A model generated the notes under the pieces. That model searched no databases and was not told the origin of the DNA. It saw nothing but the letters and a program-made list of their open reading frames with translations. Shown here one piece after another: positions 60,305 through 64,000 of a DNA stretch of 64,000 nucleotides (position 1 is its first letter; each line of letters opens with the position of its first letter). The translations under genes were made by a program, and so were the position numbers. Source of the DNA: Pseudofabraea citricarpa (Eukaryota; Ascomycota; Leotiomycetes; Helotiales; Dermateaceae); the NCBI GenBank assembly GCA_029641185.1, contig JAPWGK010000014.1, positions 248,001-312,000 of the forward strand. The letters are read 5' to 3'.

Positions 60305-60715
60305 GGTACCTCGAGGCAAGGCTTGTTGCTCTGTTGGGGTGGTGTGTTTACTATGATCACAGACAGGAAGGCTCTTTTATCGATAGCGTAGAGCGCTGTA
60401 CCTAAAGGCAAGCTCGTTACTCTGATGGGATATTGTGTTTACAGTACTGCATGTACCTACAGAAAGGCTCTTTCGTCCATGCCGTAGAGCGCTATACCTG
60501 AAAGCAAGTCCATAAGTACCTACAGAAAGGCTCTTTTGCCAATATCGTAGAGCACGATACCTAATGGCAAGTTTATTACTCTGATGAGATATTGTGTTTA
60601 CCGCATGTACTTATAGAAAGGCTCTTTCGTCCATGCCGTAGAGCGCTATACCTGAAAGCAAGTCCATAAGTACCTACAAAAAGGCTCTTTCATCAATGTC
60701 GTAGAGCTATACCCT
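60305..60715 (+). repeat. Tandem array with alternating unit lengths
   Basis: Five copies of a core AGGCTCTTT followed about 12 bases later by GTAGAGC. They start near 60371, 60467, 60529, 60618 and 60683. Spacing alternates between about 90-96 and 62-65 bp, so a two-unit higher-order repeat of about 154 bp is present. The longer units share an added TTACTCTGATG-ATATTGTGTTTAC block. Confidence 0.8.
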
Positions 60716-61227
60716 CTTCTCTCTTTCCCTTTCGGTAAGTGGGCGAGCTAGATAAGGGCCTGGCTCAGACGGGCAAAATTCTGGACCCAGAGTAAGTATT
60801 TGGTAGCAATGCCTCTTGAAGTTTAGTAACAAAGGTTAATCGAAGAGGCTACCGCCTACCTATAGTCCCGCTCGTGCTAGGCTAAGGCTACCCAAGATGA
60901 ATGAATGAATGACTTGTTCTCTTCTGTTTTGTGGATAAGTCAACTCGTTGCAGATGCTGCTATTGAAACGCTCGGCATTGTCATGTAGGTATACACTTTC
61001 AGTTCTCCTCGTATGCGGTCCGCTTCACGCTTGACGTTGTTTCCAGTGTGGGCGGTGGGCTTTTGTGGGGTCACATGGCAGACTCTGAGAGATGGGAGAT
61101 GACTCCAGCTTCTCGTCATTGGAGTCCTCAGCTCATGCTTCGTCTCACGATCCAAACTGCTTGCAGCGCATGTTGGTCGTCGGTAGAACTGACTCACGTT
61201 GCCCAGAGTTGGTGAGGGTAGCCAGCC

Positions 61228-61395
61228 AATAGCCGGCAGTTTGGTTGTTGTCGTTGCTATTCGGTCTGCTTCAGGTGGAATGGAGCTGGATGACATGTCG
61301 CATTCGACTTGCCGGCAGTTTCTCGTTCTCGTTGTTCTTCGGTCTGCTTCACTTGCAGTCGGACTCTACTTGCCGGCAGCTTCCTTTCTTCTCAG
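61228..61395 (+). repeat. Imperfect tandem repeat, three copies of GCCGGCAG-headed units
   Basis: GCCGGCAG occurs at about 61232, 61311 and 61372. The first two are followed by a T/C/G-rich segment ending TTCGGTCTGCTTCA, and the third is shorter. Confidence 0.6.
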
Positions 61396-63174
61396 CTGAC
61401 GGAGGCTCAAAGTCACTCAACCGGCATCACCATGCGCGGGAAGCATCAGTCGGAAATTTCCAGACCCGGTGGGGAAAGAAAGTGCCCCTCCTTCGACGCA
61501 GCAGAGATGATGGATGGCCTCAGAGAGCGACGGCGAGGCCCCTTGTCCTTGTCGTGGTGGGGTGCAGAACTTTCTCTCTTAGCTCTTGGAGTCTCACAGC
61601 AAGCAACTGACTTCCGCCGTAACGGTCTCCATTGCATCATAAAGTTTCCGAAGGAATCTTTCCTGGCCCACCGCAGGCAGGTGCTGTAGTGCAATAGGCA
61701 ATCGTCCATCTCGATCCGGCAGCATCTATTGATTTCCTCTCAACCGGGTTCTCCTGTCGAGAGAGGCAGACGTGCAACAATTCAGCTGCCGCCCTCTTAG
61801 ATGCTGCTCTCTCTCGCGGGATCCCTTGGTGATGGCCGCTTGGACTTCTCGAAGCGGTCGTCGAGCCATTGATTGATTGTGCGATACTCTGTAAAGTGCT
61901 GCCGTGCTGCAAAGGCGGAAACGAGCCGGATTACACTACATGATCGATGCGGTTCCCCAAAGGCTGAGATGCAGTACAGTAGAGATCGGCCTGTCTCACG
62001 GGGGCACGAGATATAAGAGCTGGATACTATAGGGATTTTGGCTCGCAGACTGGACTGGTCATCTCCGGGTTGAGATGATGGTTTGTTTGACAGGCCGGCT
62101 CGCATCCGATTTCCATTCTTCTGCCGCTGCGTGCCCCAGACTCGGCGGAACAAGGTTTGGCCGCCGCCGTGGACCCTTTTTCGTACGTCGGCCCACATGT
62201 TCTCACTAAACTTAGAGGCAGGCTAGAGGCGTCAAATCTCCGAGGGTTCCCCAAAACAGGCGGGCAGGCTCACTACGGCAGGGCGTTTCAGGGGTTGGCC
62301 ATGTCCTTGACGCCCTGGGGATGGGGATGGGAGAGAATCCAAAAGAGAGCAGAGCAGATATGTAAAGTACAGTAGATGCATGGCAAAGGGGGAATGCAGC
62401 CAGGAATGCACTCAAGCCGCCCGGAGTTGAGAAATCCTCTTTTGGATAGCCAATCGTTTACCATCTGGATCTGTTTGGCCACCAAAGATACTGGCTGGAG
62501 TACATGACCAGAAAAGAGGTCAAAGTTACTGTACGGCTGGTCATGGTGGTCATGGTGGCCATGGCAGTCATGGTTCTCATGGATGAGCATCATAGCCCAT
62601 GGTTCACGCCTGTACAACGTAACCCAGTCACTGGAAAAGCCAAAACGTGCTAAGAGGCTAACACACCTTACTTACAGTAGGGTTATCGTAAGCTCAATAC
62701 ACCGCCTCTTCACTATCTGCTAGAGGCTAGAGGCTGTATCTGGTAGGCAGTTGGCTGTTGGCTGTTGGCTGTTGCTTTAGGCTCTACTGTCCTCTAGCTT
62801 TCTAGCTTTCTAGACCTCCCTTCAGCAACGAAGCAAGGAAGCAAGCAATAGCTACTTACTATCTACTCTACTCGGCCACCTGCTGCACACCCTCTTGCTA
62901 TTGCTCTTCTATCTACAGCGTATCAACGGCATTGCCTCCCCCTCTGCCCCTCCCTCTGAAACTGTTCATGCTGTACGACGGGTAGTTGCTCTGCAGTATC
63001 TGTACCACTTACCACTTACCACTTGCTAGTTGCTATTCACTCAATCACTCCGCTGCCTTGTGATCTCGCCCCTCTCCTCCTCCCCTCCAACCTCTGACCT
63101 ATCGCAAAGCCGTTGACAGTTAACTTAACTCATCCCAAATATTCCTCAGAAAACCAAGAACCAGTTCCGGAGAG

Positions 63175-63716
63175 ATGGCAACCGTGAACACAGACCCTAC
63201 CCTCCCAACTCTCCCTACAGTACAGTACTACGCACCCTACCCACCCTACCAAACCCGTGCATACACCACAGACCCCATCCAGCGAGGTATGACACCACTG
63301 ACATTAACACATACTGGCTGCATCCATCTTCTATTCGTGTACCTGTTTAATCTCACGTGGATCCTCCTTGCTTGCCCCCCCCTCAATCTTGTAATCTTGT
63401 CGTGCATCGCATCTCTGTTTCCCGCCGGCTAGTGTTTCTTAATACACCAGTTCACCACCATCGCCATCGCAATCTTGGAGCTACCTCTCCTCCACCACCA
63501 TTACCACCACTACATCAACCACCACCTCCACCACCTCCACCATCACCCGCTAATTCCTCCTGCCACCACCATCCGTACGAAAGCGTCTTACACGCGCCCT
63601 CACCCACTGTCCTTACCGACTGTTCTCGCCGTTCTTCTCTCGAGACGCCCCCAAAAAACGGCCTCGGCTCGTTTCATCATCTTCGAGCTTCCGACGTTTG
63701 TTGCATCAAGAACTGA
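63175..63716 (+). CDS. Possible proline-rich protein near the right edge
   Basis: Two exons are proposed: 63175-63286 and 63451-63716, joined at a GTATGA donor and CACCAG acceptor (intron 164 bp). The phase fits, giving 125 residues. The N-terminus has a Tyr/Pro cluster (QYYAPYPPYQTRAY). The second exon has a polyproline/His stretch and ends in DVCCIKN. The exon is Pro-rich for lack of any domain, and a further exon may lie beyond the stop or past the window. Recognition as a gene is weak. Confidence 0.35.
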
Positions 63717-63797
63717 GCACGCAGCGGCTGTCTGTTATTTGCTACCAAAAAATCCCATCAACTGCGCAACCCCTTCCCACGACTCTACTCCACCCTG

Positions 63798-63820
63798 CCC
63801 CCCCCCCCCCCCCCCCCCCC
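63798..63820 (+). repeat. Poly-C tract of 23 bases
   Basis: A second long C run, outside the supported exon, about 13 kb from the first. Confidence 0.85.
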
Positions 63821-64000
63821 GACGAGCCCTTTGTACCACGAATGCTTCGAATCACCGTCACATCCAGGAAACAAACTTTGGAATAGAGGCATTCCCGCCG
63901 GCGTATTGTTTGTGGTTGGCGAAGGGGTCTTGCTCCATTCGTCTGGAACCCTGAATCCAATATTCCCAATTTGATGACAGCCGCTGGCTCGACCCCCCAG

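Larger units (their letters stand above)
58317..63174. other. Gene-poor, repeat-rich interval, 4.9 kb
   Basis: I find no gene with a domain here. It holds several microsatellites, a tandem repeat array at 60305-60715 and a partial repeat at 61228-61395. The last 300 bp likely form the promoter of the right-edge gene. Confidence 0.5.

Overview
The window looks like nuclear DNA of a filamentous ascomycete (Pezizomycotina). The coding genes carry many short GT-AG introns, mostly 40-75 bp with CTAAC/CTGAC-like branch points. The families are typical of such fungi: Zn2Cys6 regulator, HeLo domain, fungal phytochrome hybrid kinase, RTA1-type membrane protein, S1/P1 nuclease and a DUF7029/DUF7223-type secreted protein. 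I see no rRNA, tRNA, CRISPR array or intact transposon. The order (a helotialean or other leotiomycete is plausible) cannot be fixed from the sequence alone. All gene models were built by hand by splicing reading frames at consensus sites; exon sums were checked to be multiples of three.

Left third (1-27.7 kb): the 3' part of a gene with weak mtTFB/rRNA-dimethylase-like resemblance, an amidase, and a gene-poor 3.5 kb gap. Then come a secreted DUF7029/DUF7223-like protein, an 8-exon S1/P1 nuclease, and a Zn2Cys6 regulator followed head-to-tail by a D-serine dehydratase-like PLP enzyme. A diverged direct repeat lies on each side of that regulator/enzyme pair. Next are a divergent SNF2-family protein with decayed ATPase motifs, a small unknown protein, a repeat-rich GPI-type surface protein, and an aspartic-protease-like single-pass membrane protein that lacks the first catalytic Asp.

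Middle (27.7-43 kb): two F-box/2EXR-like genes in AT-rich, gene-poor DNA with a few decayed reading frames.

Right third (43-64 kb): a complete 11-exon fungal phytochrome. Its bilin-binding Cys and all photosensory modules are present, but the H-box histidine is replaced by Gln. After a repeat-rich stretch comes a three-part protein: an N-terminal HeLo domain, a central six-cysteine cluster and a C-terminal E2 ubiquitin-conjugating domain with an apparently intact active-site Cys. This is the most unusual gene here. A low-complexity protein, an RTA1-family membrane protein and about 5 kb rich in tandem repeats and microsatellites follow. A proline-rich gene start lies near the right edge.

The surface and secreted genes (DUF7029/7223, nuclease, GPI protein, protease-like protein) suggest an accessory region concerned with the cell exterior. 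The SNF2, HeLo-E2 and phytochrome genes are regulatory or signalling. Apart from the regulator/PLP-enzyme pair, I see no clear operon-like or cluster logic linking the genes.
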